A stretch of 7,835 bases of DNA from JBFWML01 sp050251635 (GCA_050251635.1 JBFWML010000064.1:1-7835), one strand, 5' to 3'; positions 1 through 6,492 are shown, numbered from the stretch's first letter. Numbers and translations are program-made. The notes: a model not told the origin generated them from the sequence alone.

Positions 1-46
1 GTTATTTGCAGATCAAATACCGCTAGCAAAACACGAAAGGTTCACC

Positions 47-535
47 ATGAATCGTTTCCTACGGCTTCCTGTCTCGCTTCTGATGTCAGGGGTGTTCGCC
101 ATTTCGGCTTCTGCTGACTGGATTGACAACGTCATTCCCCCGCACGCAATATTGGCAATGACTTATTCAACATATCCAGAATGGGACTATGTTGAATATC
201 CTTATTGGGATGCCCCTCCGCACATGAACAGTTTGCGTTATGTGGGGCGAACACTTCAAGATCACAGTGGCTATGATGCAATTTTTATCGTACGCATTCC
301 CAATGAATCCTTCCAGCCCTCTGAAGCAAGGGGTCGATTTACGGGGTATACGGTTCGATACGCACCTGATGGCGATCTAATTAGTTGTGTTCATGTTGGA
401 TATGATACTGAGAGTAATGAATGGGTTCAATGTTACGACCCCTATTTTAACGGGTCGAAAACATATGAGATTTTTAGCACCATCAATCTTGATGATGGAA
501 CAGCCCATGTCCATTCTCAGTTGACGATTCGCTAA
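47..535 (+). CDS. Secreted protein of unknown function with Sec signal peptide
   Basis: I do not recognise a family for this 162-residue protein. Residues 1-23 form a clear Sec signal peptide: a positive start (MNR), a hydrophobic core LPVSLLMSGVFAIS and an Ala-Ser-Ala site before Asp24. The mature protein is about 139 residues and should act in the periplasm or outside the cell. Residues 39-65 are crowded with Tyr, Trp and Pro. The rest alternates in a way that suggests beta strands. The mature part has only two Cys (114 and 129), which could form a disulfide. No lipobox or membrane anchor is seen. GAAAGG at 35-40 lies 6 bases before the ATG and supports this start. The gene stands alone, convergent with the next gene across a hairpin. 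Its base composition is more AT-rich than the central genes. It is real as a gene with good confidence; its function is unknown. Confidence 0.75.
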   Translation: MNRFLRLPVSLLMSGVFAISASADWIDNVIPPHAILAMTYSTYPEWDYVEYPYWDAPPHMNSLRYVGRTLQDHSGYDAIFIVRIPNESFQPSEARGRFTGYTVRYAPDGDLISCVHVGYDTESNEWVQCYDPYFNGSKTYEIFSTINLDDGTAHVHSQLTIR

Positions 536-544
536 TCCTGTCAA

Positions 545-569
545 GCGGGTGCAAATCGCTTGCACCCGT
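545..569. terminator. Hairpin between convergent genes, possible two-way terminator
   Basis: CGGGTGCAA at 546-554 pairs perfectly with TTGCACCCG at 560-568, giving a 9-bp stem with a 5-base loop. It sits exactly in the 34-bp gap between the stop codons of two convergent genes. There is no T-run on either side, so it is not a canonical intrinsic terminator. It could still slow polymerase or protect the 3' ends of both transcripts. Confidence 0.4.
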
Positions 570-1256
570 TCACGCGACAAACTCATTCTTCGTAAAAAAA
601 TCAAAACTCTTTGCCACTTCTAACGCCGCAGCGTAAACATCTCGTTGCTCGGCCCAGTGTTTTGTGTTTCTTTGGATTTCGGCATCAAAGTCCCTGCGAT
701 CAACCGGATTGCTGTTTCTCCTAGCTTTCCATGCGTTCAGTTCCGAGACATATTTATCATAGGCCGCGTTGACTTTTTCGGGATTGGATGCCAGAGTATT
801 AAACGGATTGTAATACTCTTGGAGCCTAGTCATCATTTCGCTTTGACTGGAAACGGGCGTTCGGTTTAAAATCCCGGGAATGATTGCCAGGGAGTCTAGA
901 TCGAGTTTTGGAGCCGGGTCGTCCGTAGGTTTTGCGCCCCGGGCTTTGGAGTTTTCCGCATTTTGTCTTCCCCGTTCTTCCATTGCCAGATAGAGTGGCG
1001 AGCTTTCAAATTTCTCGATCGCCTTATTGAGATTATCATCCAGCCCTAAGGCGTATGTGATGTTGAGCATATTGACTTTTTGCGGATCGATGCCTTGTTC
1101 TCTTAGTTTTGCATCCAGCCCTTGTAAAAATCCCAGAAGAACTTGATCGCTCTCGCGGACGGTTCCGGTTTCTGCCAGCTGAGTTTCGACAACCCGCTGC
1201 CAGCCCGCCAAAGCAAAGTTAACCGGTTGTGCGGTTTGTGTTGATGAAATCATCAT
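570..1256 (-). CDS. Uncharacterised helical cytoplasmic protein downstream of sigZ
   Basis: This 228-residue protein matches no family I can name. It has no signal peptide or membrane segment and only scattered hydrophobic residues, and it reads as mostly alpha-helical. There are two halves: residues 15-100 (with WQRVVETQLAETG and a Leu-rich stretch at 38-52) and residues 138-225. A polar, Pro/Asp-rich linker joins them at about 104-120. It contains no Cys. The start is an ATG-ATG pair; the first is preceded at 1261-1269 by AAGGAGGTG, an almost full match to the 16S anti-Shine-Dalgarno, with about 4-5 bases of spacing. That implies strong translation. It lies 62 bp downstream of sigZ on the same strand and may be co-transcribed with it or be a target of it. 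TAATAT at 1321-1316 is a possible -10 of its own, with a poor -35. Composition is more AT-rich than sigZ. Confidence 0.7.
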   Translation of the reverse strand: MMISSTQTAQPVNFALAGWQRVVETQLAETGTVRESDQVLLGFLQGLDAKLREQGIDPQKVNMLNITYALGLDDNLNKAIEKFESSPLYLAMEERGRQNAENSKARGAKPTDDPAPKLDLDSLAIIPGILNRTPVSSQSEMMTRLQEYYNPFNTLASNPEKVNAAYDKYVSELNAWKARRNSNPVDRRDFDAEIQRNTKHWAEQRDVYAAALEVAKSFDFFTKNEFVA

Positions 1257-1260
1257 TTTT

Positions 1261-1269
1261 CACCTCCTT
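1261..1269 (-). promoter_or_regulatory. Near-consensus Shine-Dalgarno of the 228-residue gene
   Basis: On the minus strand this reads AAGGAGGTG, a longer match to the anti-Shine-Dalgarno than at any other gene in the window. It fixes the start at the first of two tandem ATG codons (1256) and suggests high translation of a protein that follows a sigma factor gene. Confidence 0.75.
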
Positions 1270-1318
1270 GCAAAAACAAGCACAAACAGTTCCTTAAGAG
1301 GGTGTGAACCGATGAATA

Positions 1319-1891
1319 TTATGTTTTGAAGGATGCGCAGCAATTGGATTCGGGATCGCGCACGCGAAAGCCTTCCACGTTGCCTTGGCGATCGGTTTCG
1401 AATTCGCAGCACTGCTCCAGCAGGCGGCGCAGTTTGGCGCGGCCCCGTTGCACGCGGGATTTGGCTCCGGGCAGCGTGAGCCCTTCGCACGCGGCCAGTT
1501 CGCGCTGGCTTAGGCCCTGCAAATCGGCGAGTTTTACGGCATTTTTGTAGGGCTCTTCCAGCGCGTCGATCAATGGCGCTAGGCAGTTTTCCAGATTTTC
1601 GCGGGCGGCGCGGGTTGCTTCGGCGGCTTCGTCGCGTTCGTCGGGCAATTGGGGCGGCAGGGGCGAAAAATGCATACTTTTGCGGTAGTGATCGGCCAGC
1701 GCGTTACGCGCAATTTGAAACACCCAGCCCGCCAGCGCCGCCTTTTCTTTAAGCGCGGGCAGATTGCGGTGGATGCGCACAAAAACCTCTTGCGTTAAAT
1801 CCTCGGCCACGGCGTTGTTTTTGACCCGCGCGGCAAAAAAGCGGAAAATCCGGTTGCGGTACTCGTGCCAGAGGGTTTCGGTGGTGGGCAT
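1319..1891 (-). CDS. sigZ: ECF-type RNA polymerase sigma factor, SigZ family
   Basis: This is a 190-residue sigma-70-family factor that would direct core RNA polymerase to its own promoter set. Region 2 spans about residues 5-72 and includes DLTQEVFVRIHRNL (31-44) and GWVFQIARNALADHYRK (55-71), the usual -10 recognition and melting part. Region 4 spans about 101-158: LQGLSQRELAACEGLTL and GAKSRVQRGRAKLRRLLE form the helix-turn-helix that reads the -35. The tail CCEFETDRQGNVEGFRVRD (161-179) matches the SigZ family rather than other ECF groups. A second Cys pair, Cys184-Cys185, follows near the C terminus. AAGGAG at 1901-1896 precedes the ATG. No anti-sigma gene is adjacent: the downstream gene encodes a soluble protein of unknown type, and the divergent genes are small membrane proteins. 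The Cys-rich tail may itself sense redox state or metal; that is inference. Confidence 0.9.
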   Translation of the reverse strand: MPTTETLWHEYRNRIFRFFAARVKNNAVAEDLTQEVFVRIHRNLPALKEKAALAGWVFQIARNALADHYRKSMHFSPLPPQLPDERDEAAEATRAARENLENCLAPLIDALEEPYKNAVKLADLQGLSQRELAACEGLTLPGAKSRVQRGRAKLRRLLEQCCEFETDRQGNVEGFRVRDPESNCCASFKT

Positions 1892-1932
1892 GGCGCTCCT
1901 TTTTTGCTTAAGACGGGCCGTTTTAAAAAGGA

Positions 1933-1941
1933 TGCTAAAAT
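1933..1941 (+). promoter_or_regulatory. Extended -10 promoter of the DUF4396 operon
   Basis: TGCTAAAAT is an extended -10 element (TGn plus TAAAAT). Transcription would start near 1948, about 21 bases before the ATG at 1969. No good -35 lies 16-18 bases upstream, which extended -10 promoters can tolerate. The same nine bases occur before the antitoxin gene. On the other strand a TAAAAT (1954-1949) with TTGTCA (1975-1970) could serve sigZ, but its 15-base spacer is short. Confidence 0.45.
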
Positions 1942-1968
1942 CAAGCCCATTTTATCCAAAGGGCTGCC

Positions 1969-2310
1969 ATGACAACGGTGGTGATGCTGATTGTGATGCT
2001 CTTTTCTCCGGTGTTCGGCTGGCTGTTTTTGCGCAAAGAGGCCGCCGATCACGCCGCCAACCGAGAGCGGTTCAAGGCCTTTTTGCAAAAGTTTGAAGCG
2101 CCCGAAGACCGCCTCAAACGCGCCAAGGAGCTGTATCTTTTCAACGGGTACTCGGTGGAGGAAAAAGCGGGTGCGCTGATTGTGCGCAAAAAACATTTCA
2201 GCATCGGCAAACTGCTCTTTGGCTACTTTTTTGCGGGTATCGGCGCGGTGGTTTATGTGATCTGGTTTTTGTATTTCGAGCGGCCCGACGAGGAGCGGCT
2301 GGAGTTTTAA
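1969..2310 (+). CDS. Small two-helix inner-membrane protein of unknown function
   Basis: This 113-residue protein has no family I recognise. Two membrane helices are visible, residues 3-21 and about 81-103. Between them lies a charged, probably helical segment of 60 residues (KEAADHAANRERFKAFLQKF and EDRLKRAKELYLFNGYS). The short C-terminal tail ERPDEERLEF is highly charged. The basic residues just after helix 1 (LRKE) and the acidic tail suggest both ends of the central loop stay on one side, probably cytoplasmic. The ribosome site is a modest AAAGGG (1958-1963) 5 bases before ATG. The stop codon overlaps the Shine-Dalgarno of the next gene, so the two form an operon. It is divergent from sigZ across 77 bp. 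Confidence in the gene is good; its role is unknown. Confidence 0.7.
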   Translation: MTTVVMLIVMLFSPVFGWLFLRKEAADHAANRERFKAFLQKFEAPEDRLKRAKELYLFNGYSVEEKAGALIVRKKHFSIGKLLFGYFFAGIGAVVYVIWFLYFERPDEERLEF

Positions 2311-2320
2311 GGAGGCTTTC

Positions 2321-2776
2321 ATGCACGAACATCATCCCCATCACAACAATCCAAAAATGTCCCATGCCCTTATGGCCGCCCATGCGACCTTTCATTGTTT
2401 GCTCGGCTGTCTGATCGGCGAGTTTGCGGGGCTGGCGATCGGCACAACGCTGGGGTTGCCGGTGTGGCAGACGATGACGCTGGCGATTGTGCTGGCTTTT
2501 GTGACGGGGCTGTGGATGGCGGCGCGGCCCTTGAGCGTTCAGGCGGGTATCTCCGTGGCGGCGGCGCTCAAGATTATCTGGCTGGGGGAGGCGGTTTCCA
2601 TTGGTGTGATGGAGGCGGCGATGAACACCGTGGATTACATGCTCGGCGGCATGACCAGCGGCTTAACCAGCCCCGCATTTTACGGCGCGCTTTTGGCGGG
2701 CGCGGCGGCGGGTTTTGCGGCGGCTTGGCCGGTTAACTGGGGGATGATCGCCTTTAATCTCAAGGCCGGGCATTGA
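2321..2776 (+). CDS. DUF4396 membrane protein with His-rich N terminus
   Basis: This 151-residue integral membrane protein matches the pattern of DUF4396 (AH.T.HC..GC.IGE near the start); the family's function is not known to me. The N terminus has His at 2, 4, 5, 7, 8, 15, 21 and 25 plus Cys26 and Cys30, a cluster that could bind a metal. Four hydrophobic segments follow, about 24-45, 49-69, 78-100 and 119-138, rich in small residues (Gly/Ala), so tight helix packing is likely. Met residues recur in helix 3 and the following loop (MEAAMNTVDYMLGGM). TAAGGAGG at 2308-2315 overlaps the stop of the upstream gene, with 5 bases to the ATG. It ends 8 bp before the end of a convergent gene. Family assignment is from recalled motif pattern and is fairly sure; a metal-related role is inference. 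Confidence 0.8.
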   Translation: MHEHHPHHNNPKMSHALMAAHATFHCLLGCLIGEFAGLAIGTTLGLPVWQTMTLAIVLAFVTGLWMAARPLSVQAGISVAAALKIIWLGEAVSIGVMEAAMNTVDYMLGGMTSGLTSPAFYGALLAGAAAGFAAAWPVNWGMIAFNLKAGH

Positions 2777-2784
2777 TGCGGCGG

Positions 2785-3624
2785 CTACTTAACCGCCAGT
2801 TTGCCCGCTTCGCTGAGGGGAATTTGAACCTCGCCCAGCAGCGGGTGGAGCGCTTTGATTAGCGAATCGCCCTCGATCGTGTAGTCGAATTTGGCGTTTT
2901 TGTCGGTCATTTTGCGGTAAAAGGCGCTGCCGATCTGCTGAAAGCGGAGCTTAACGGGCAGTTCGATCGTTGCCGATTGGCCCGCTTTGGCGGTGGCGCT
3001 TTTGGACTGATCGGCCCCGGCCCAGAGCTTGCCTTCGACCTTGAGTTTGTAGTTGAGTTTTTCCAGCTTCACGTCAAAAACATTGGGATTGTGCAGGCGC
3101 AGTTTGAGATCCAGCTCTACGGTGGTAAAAGTCAGGTTCTTCAGCCCCGCCGAAAGCACCTCGATCTTGGGCAGTTGCGGCACGGGCAGCGCGCCTTTGT
3201 GGGCGACATTGAGCCGCATATCCCCCAGCACCGGCACATCCAGAATTACGGCGGCCTGAATGCCGTAGGGCACTTCGGCGGCTTTGAAGCTCTCTTTGAG
3301 CGCCGCGTACATCTGGGCAAAACGCAGGTCCACGGGCACCTCGATGCGCGTCACCGCATTGGCCTTGAGGTTGACCTTTTGGCGGTTGTTGCCGCTTAGA
3401 ACGGGCGTGTCCATCAGTTCCAGTTTGTAGTCAAAACCCGAAAGGGGCACCGAAAAACCGTTGGGGTTGGTCACATCCACCAGCATCACCAGCCGCGCCC
3501 CCTCAAAACCGAGCGCGCGCAGCTCCACGCCCGCCACCTGCGCGGTGGGTTTTTGCACGGTTTTTTGCAGCAGGGAGCAACCGCCCAGCAAAAAAAGCAG
3601 CGCGGCAATGAGTAATAAACGCAT
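2785..3624 (-). CDS. Lipoprotein with two LEA type 2 (WHy) domains
   Basis: This is a 279-residue envelope lipoprotein. MRLLLIAALLFLLGGC is a signal peptide ending in a lipobox (Leu-Gly-Gly-Cys16), so Cys16 would be lipidated. The rest holds two LEA2/WHy beta-sandwich domains, about 29-146 and 153-272. Each carries the family signature: VTNPNGFSVPLSGFDYKLEL at 51-70 and LHNPNVFDVKLEKLNYKLKV at 177-196. The repeat suggests internal duplication. WHy domains are linked to desiccation and stress tolerance in plants and bacteria; the bacterial lipoprotein versions have no firm role. I prefer ATG at 3624: AAGG at 3634-3631 lies 6 bases upstream, whereas the TTG one codon earlier would be too close. 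It is the last gene of a three-gene operon, 8 bp after the stop of the PNPOx-like gene. Confidence 0.85.
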   Translation of the reverse strand: MRLLLIAALLFLLGGCSLLQKTVQKPTAQVAGVELRALGFEGARLVMLVDVTNPNGFSVPLSGFDYKLELMDTPVLSGNNRQKVNLKANAVTRIEVPVDLRFAQMYAALKESFKAAEVPYGIQAAVILDVPVLGDMRLNVAHKGALPVPQLPKIEVLSAGLKNLTFTTVELDLKLRLHNPNVFDVKLEKLNYKLKVEGKLWAGADQSKSATAKAGQSATIELPVKLRFQQIGSAFYRKMTDKNAKFDYTIEGDSLIKALHPLLGEVQIPLSEAGKLAVK

Positions 3625-3632
3625 CAAATTCC

Positions 3633-4235
3633 TTATAAAAACCGCTTCATCAGCGCGGCGGTTTCCCGGTCGTTTTCGCCGCCGCGTTTTTCTAGCTGGC
3701 CGATCAGCCCCAAAAGGCGCTCTTGGGGCAGATTTTGCCCCAGTTTGGCTTTGGCGGTGAGACTGCTGGGCGTGAGCGTATAAACCGCCGTGGCTTTGAG
3801 CATATTGGCATACCGCTCATCATCGGCGCTTAGGGGCGCGTAGCCCCCTTCGGGTTGCAGTTTTTGCATTAGCGCATTGAGAATTTTCGCCTTTTCTTCG
3901 GCCGTTTCGACAACCGCTGCTTCGCCCTTAACCACCACCGATACAAAGTACTGCGTCGCGGGGCAAGCCAAAACCGGATCGGAAAAGTACGACGGAATCA
4001 AGGAAAGCGGGCGCGTCACGCAAAAGCCCGCCTTGGCATTGCGGGCGATATTGGCCGCCTTTTCGCCCGCTTTGGCCCCGTGAAAACAGATTTTTCCCTC
4101 CAGCCACACAAAATTCACAGGCAACGTTTGGGGAAAACCCGCTTCGTCGATCGTGCTCAAAACACCGTATTCTGCGGCATTTAAAAGCGCGTCAATCTCG
4201 GCTTGGTCGGTGAGTTCGAATTCTTTGCGTCTCAT
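3633..4235 (-). CDS. Pyridoxamine 5'-phosphate oxidase family FMN-binding protein
   Basis: This is a 200-residue protein of the FMN-binding split-barrel fold, closest in pattern to the Pyridox_ox_2/NimA-type group (MRRKEFELTD start, then GVLSTIDEAGFPQTLPVNFV at 24-43). FHGAKAGEK at 51-59, with His52, is the usual flavin-binding stretch. QYFVSVVVKGEA (95-106) is a conserved core strand. A helical tail follows residue 165. Members bind FMN (some haem or F420) and reduce small molecules; NimA relatives reduce nitroimidazoles. The substrate here cannot be read from sequence, and it is unlikely to be the vitamin B6 enzyme PdxH. GGAGA lies just upstream. The ATG overlaps the stop of the upstream amidotransferase gene as ATGA (4235-4232), so translation is probably coupled. 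The protein is cytoplasmic, with no signal peptide. Confidence 0.85.
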   Translation of the reverse strand: MRRKEFELTDQAEIDALLNAAEYGVLSTIDEAGFPQTLPVNFVWLEGKICFHGAKAGEKAANIARNAKAGFCVTRPLSLIPSYFSDPVLACPATQYFVSVVVKGEAAVVETAEEKAKILNALMQKLQPEGGYAPLSADDERYANMLKATAVYTLTPSSLTAKAKLGQNLPQERLLGLIGQLEKRGGENDRETAALMKRFL

Positions 4236-4924
4236 GGTCTCTCCATTAAATAATCCAACACCCCAAACATCAGCCGGTTGATGGTCTCGTAGTTTTGCTT
4301 CGGCGCGGCACGGAGGGCGGCTTCGTTTTGGATATAGGGGCCGTTTACCAGTTCGTCGCGGCAGTGGGTGATGATGCTTTCGGCGCTTTCGGGGGTGGTT
4401 TCCAGGTGAAACTGCAAGCCGATCGCGTTGCGCCCGATCTGAAAGGCTTGATTGTCGCAGGCGGCGCTTTGGGCCAGCCGGGTTGCGCCAGCGGGTAGGT
4501 CGAAGGTTTCGCCGTGCCAGTGGAAAACGGTTGCGCGATTGGGGAAACGAAACACCTCCCCTTCGGACGGCACGGCCTGTATGTCAAACCAGCCGATCTC
4601 CTTTTGTTTGCCCGCATAGACTTTGGCCCCCAGCGCATTGGCGATCAGTTGCGCGCCCAAACACACGCCCAGCACCGGCGTGCCGCGCTCGATCACTTTG
4701 CGGACAAAGGCTTTTTCCGCCGCTAGCCACGGCAGATCGGCTTCGTCGTTGACGCTCATCGGCCCGCCCATGACAATCAGCAGATCAAGCCCGTCCAAGG
4801 CGGGCAGGGCGGCGTTTGGTTCGTAAAAACGGGTATATCCGACGGCGGCGTTTTTGGCCGTTAGCCACGCCTGCATACTGCCGATGCCCTCAAAGGCAAC
4901 GTGCTGAAAAACATGGACTTTCAC
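4232..4924 (-). CDS. Class I glutamine amidotransferase-like protein
   Basis: This 230-residue stand-alone class I glutamine amidotransferase domain resembles the GATase half of GMP synthase without the ATP-pyrophosphatase half. The catalytic triad is complete: Cys88 in the nucleophile elbow GVCLGAQ, and His173 and Glu175 in GLQFHLE. MGGPMSVND (52-60), KEIGW (109-113) and FHWHGETFDLP (134-144) are typical of this subfamily. It likely hydrolyses glutamine or another gamma-glutamyl amide; the real substrate is unknown. The start chosen is GTG at 4924-4922, giving MKVHVFQH, with GAAGGG (4936-4931) 6 bases upstream. The open frame continues 19 codons further to an ATG at 4981, but that stretch covers the intergenic region shared with msrP, has no homology-like sequence and no ribosome site. 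It is first in an operon with the FMN protein and the lipoprotein. Confidence 0.85.
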   Translation of the reverse strand: MKVHVFQHVAFEGIGSMQAWLTAKNAAVGYTRFYEPNAALPALDGLDLLIVMGGPMSVNDEADLPWLAAEKAFVRKVIERGTPVLGVCLGAQLIANALGAKVYAGKQKEIGWFDIQAVPSEGEVFRFPNRATVFHWHGETFDLPAGATRLAQSAACDNQAFQIGRNAIGLQFHLETTPESAESIITHCRDELVNGPYIQNEAALRAAPKQNYETINRLMFGVLDYLMERP

Positions 4925-4990
4925 GATCGACCCTTCGCGCTTTGGGTATGATGGACAAAACCATACTCCAAAACCCCTCAAGGAGTTGCC

Positions 4991-5941
4991 ATGAATTCCG
5001 GCATCAAATCCAGCGAAATCACCCCCGAAAGCCTCTACGAAAAACGGCGCGAGTTTTTAAAGCTGGGCGCGGCGGGGGCGTTGATGATCGCCACCGGGGC
5101 CGACGCGGCGCTGTTTGCCCCCAAGGCTTCCGAAGCGCCCGGTTCGCCGGACTATCCCAATCTGCCCAAGGGCGCGTTTGCCACCGATGAAGCGTTGACG
5201 GGCTGGAATTCGGTGACCACCTACAACAACTACTACGAGCTGGGCAGCGGCAAAGACGATCCGGCCAAAAACGCCGGGTCGCTGAAACTGCGCCCGTGGA
5301 CGGTGGCAATCGAAGGCGAAGTGGAAAAACCGGGGGTGTTTGATCTGGATGATCTGCTGCGCCCGCACACAATGGAAGAGCGCATCTACCGCCTGCGTTG
5401 CGTGGAGGCGTGGTCGATGGTGATTCCGTGGGTGGGGTTTGGTCTGGGCGATCTGCTCAAGCGTTTTAAGCCGACCTCCAAGGCCAAATATGTGGAGTTC
5501 ACCACGCTGTATGATCCGGCGCAACTGCCCGGCCAGCGGCGCGGGGTGTTGGATTGGCCCTATGTGGAGGGGTTGCGCATGGATGAAGCCATGAACCCGC
5601 TGGCCACGCTGGCGGTGGGGTTGTACGGCCGCAAGCTCTTGGGCCAAAACGGCGCGCCGCTGCGGCTGGTGGTGCCGTGGAAATACGGGTTTAAGAGCAT
5701 TAAGTCGATCGTCAAAATCCGCCTGACCGAACAGGAGCCGCGCACCACATGGAATATCGCCGCGCCGGATGAATACGGCTTTTACGCCAACGTTAACCCG
5801 GCGGTCGATCACCCGCGCTGGAGCCAAGCCAAAGAACGGCGCATCGGCGAGCTGGCCCGCCGCGACACGCTGCCCTTTAACGGTTACGCCGATCAGGTTG
5901 CGTCGCTTTATGGCGGCATGGATTTAAAACGGTTTTACTAA
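4991..5941 (+). CDS. msrP: Protein-methionine-sulfoxide reductase catalytic subunit MsrP
   Basis: This 316-residue periplasmic molybdopterin enzyme (formerly YedY) reduces methionine sulfoxide in oxidised envelope proteins. It has a Tat signal: twin Arg19-Arg20 in KRREFLKLGAAGALMIATGA, so it is exported folded with its cofactor. Cys137 in YRLRCVEAWSMVIPWVGF is the molybdenum ligand. Other hallmark stretches are YNNYYELG (78-85), NAGSLKLRPW (94-103), VPWKYGFKSIKSI (228-240), WNIAAPDEYGFYANVNP (254-270) and the C-terminal FNGYADQVASLYGG (296-309). Length and order match the E. coli protein closely. AAGGAG (4980-4985) lies 5 bases before the ATG. The stop shares a base with the start of msrQ (TAATG). 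A TATGAT at 4947-4952 may be its -10, but no -35 is evident. It is divergent from the amidotransferase operon. Confidence 0.96.
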   Translation: MNSGIKSSEITPESLYEKRREFLKLGAAGALMIATGADAALFAPKASEAPGSPDYPNLPKGAFATDEALTGWNSVTTYNNYYELGSGKDDPAKNAGSLKLRPWTVAIEGEVEKPGVFDLDDLLRPHTMEERIYRLRCVEAWSMVIPWVGFGLGDLLKRFKPTSKAKYVEFTTLYDPAQLPGQRRGVLDWPYVEGLRMDEAMNPLATLAVGLYGRKLLGQNGAPLRLVVPWKYGFKSIKSIVKIRLTEQEPRTTWNIAAPDEYGFYANVNPAVDHPRWSQAKERRIGELARRDTLPFNGYADQVASLYGGMDLKRFY

Positions 5942-6492
5942 TGGGCTGGCTGGTTTTTGCGATTGGTCTGATTCCGGGGGTTTACCTGTGGATGACCGCG
6001 CTGGACGGCGGCTTTGCCAATCCCGTCGAGGCGCTAATCCGGGGCCACGGCGACTGGGCGCTGCGGTTTTTGTGGCTGACGCTCACCGTCACGCCCGCCG
6101 CGCTGCTGTTTGGCTGGTACCGGCTTTATCTCGTGCGCCGCGCGTTGGGGCTGCTGAGTTTCACCTACGCGGCGGTTCATGTGGGCATCTACGCGGTGCT
6201 CGATCGGGAGCTGATTGCCGCCGAAATCTGGGCCGATGTGATCAAACGCCCGTTTATCACGATCGGCGTTTTAACCTTCTTGCTGCTTGTGCCGCTGGCC
6301 GCCACCTCTTTCGCCGCCGCGCAACGCGTTTTGGGCCGCCGCTGGAAACAACTGCACAAACTCATCTACCCCGCCGCGATTCTGGCGGTTGTCCACTACA
6401 CCATGATGGTCAAAGCCGATATGCTTGAACCGCTGATTTATGCGGGGATTTTGGCGGTGTTGTTTGCGTTCAGGATTAGGCGAGCCTATTGA
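5941..6492 (+). CDS. msrQ: Haem-binding membrane subunit MsrQ
   Basis: This 183-residue inner-membrane b-type haem protein (formerly YedZ) passes electrons from the quinone pool to MsrP. It has five or six membrane helices. The conserved landmarks are all present: WALRFLWLTLTVTP (39-52), RALGLLSFTYAAVHVGIYAV (67-86), KRPFITIGVLTFLLLVPLAATS (begins 102) and LGRRWKQLHKLIYPAAILAV (131-150). His80, His139 and His152 have nearly the same spacing as the haem ligands of the E. coli protein (59 and 13 residues here). It is shorter than E. coli MsrQ (about 211 residues): a few N-terminal residues are missing before helix 1, and the basic C-terminal tail is lost. There is no clear ribosome site; the start overlaps the msrP stop, so translation is probably coupled. 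Its last 17 bp overlap the end of the convergent toxin gene. Confidence 0.95.
   Translation: MGWLVFAIGLIPGVYLWMTALDGGFANPVEALIRGHGDWALRFLWLTLTVTPAALLFGWYRLYLVRRALGLLSFTYAAVHVGIYAVLDRELIAAEIWADVIKRPFITIGVLTFLLLVPLAATSFAAAQRVLGRRWKQLHKLIYPAAILAVVHYTMMVKADMLEPLIYAGILAVLFAFRIRRAY

Noticed and set aside
1795..2322. Long minus-strand open frame across the sigZ-DUF4396 divergent region
   Set aside because: It lies antisense to the well-supported 1969-2310 gene and overlaps sigZ in another frame; its translation shows no domain and it has no ribosome site.
2778..2797. GGCGG/CCGCC hairpin between the convergent DUF4396 and lipoprotein genes
   Set aside because: A 5-bp stem with an 8-base loop and no T-run overlaps a coding end; it is too weak to call a terminator.
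4925..4981. N-terminal extension of the amidotransferase from an ATG at 4981
   Set aside because: It would cover the intergenic region with msrP and adds residues unlike the family; the GTG at 4924 has a ribosome site and gives the typical start.
5057..5827. 256-residue minus-strand open frame inside msrP
   Set aside because: It is fully antisense to msrP, is rich in Arg/His/Pro as expected of a GC-rich shadow, and has no recognisable domain.
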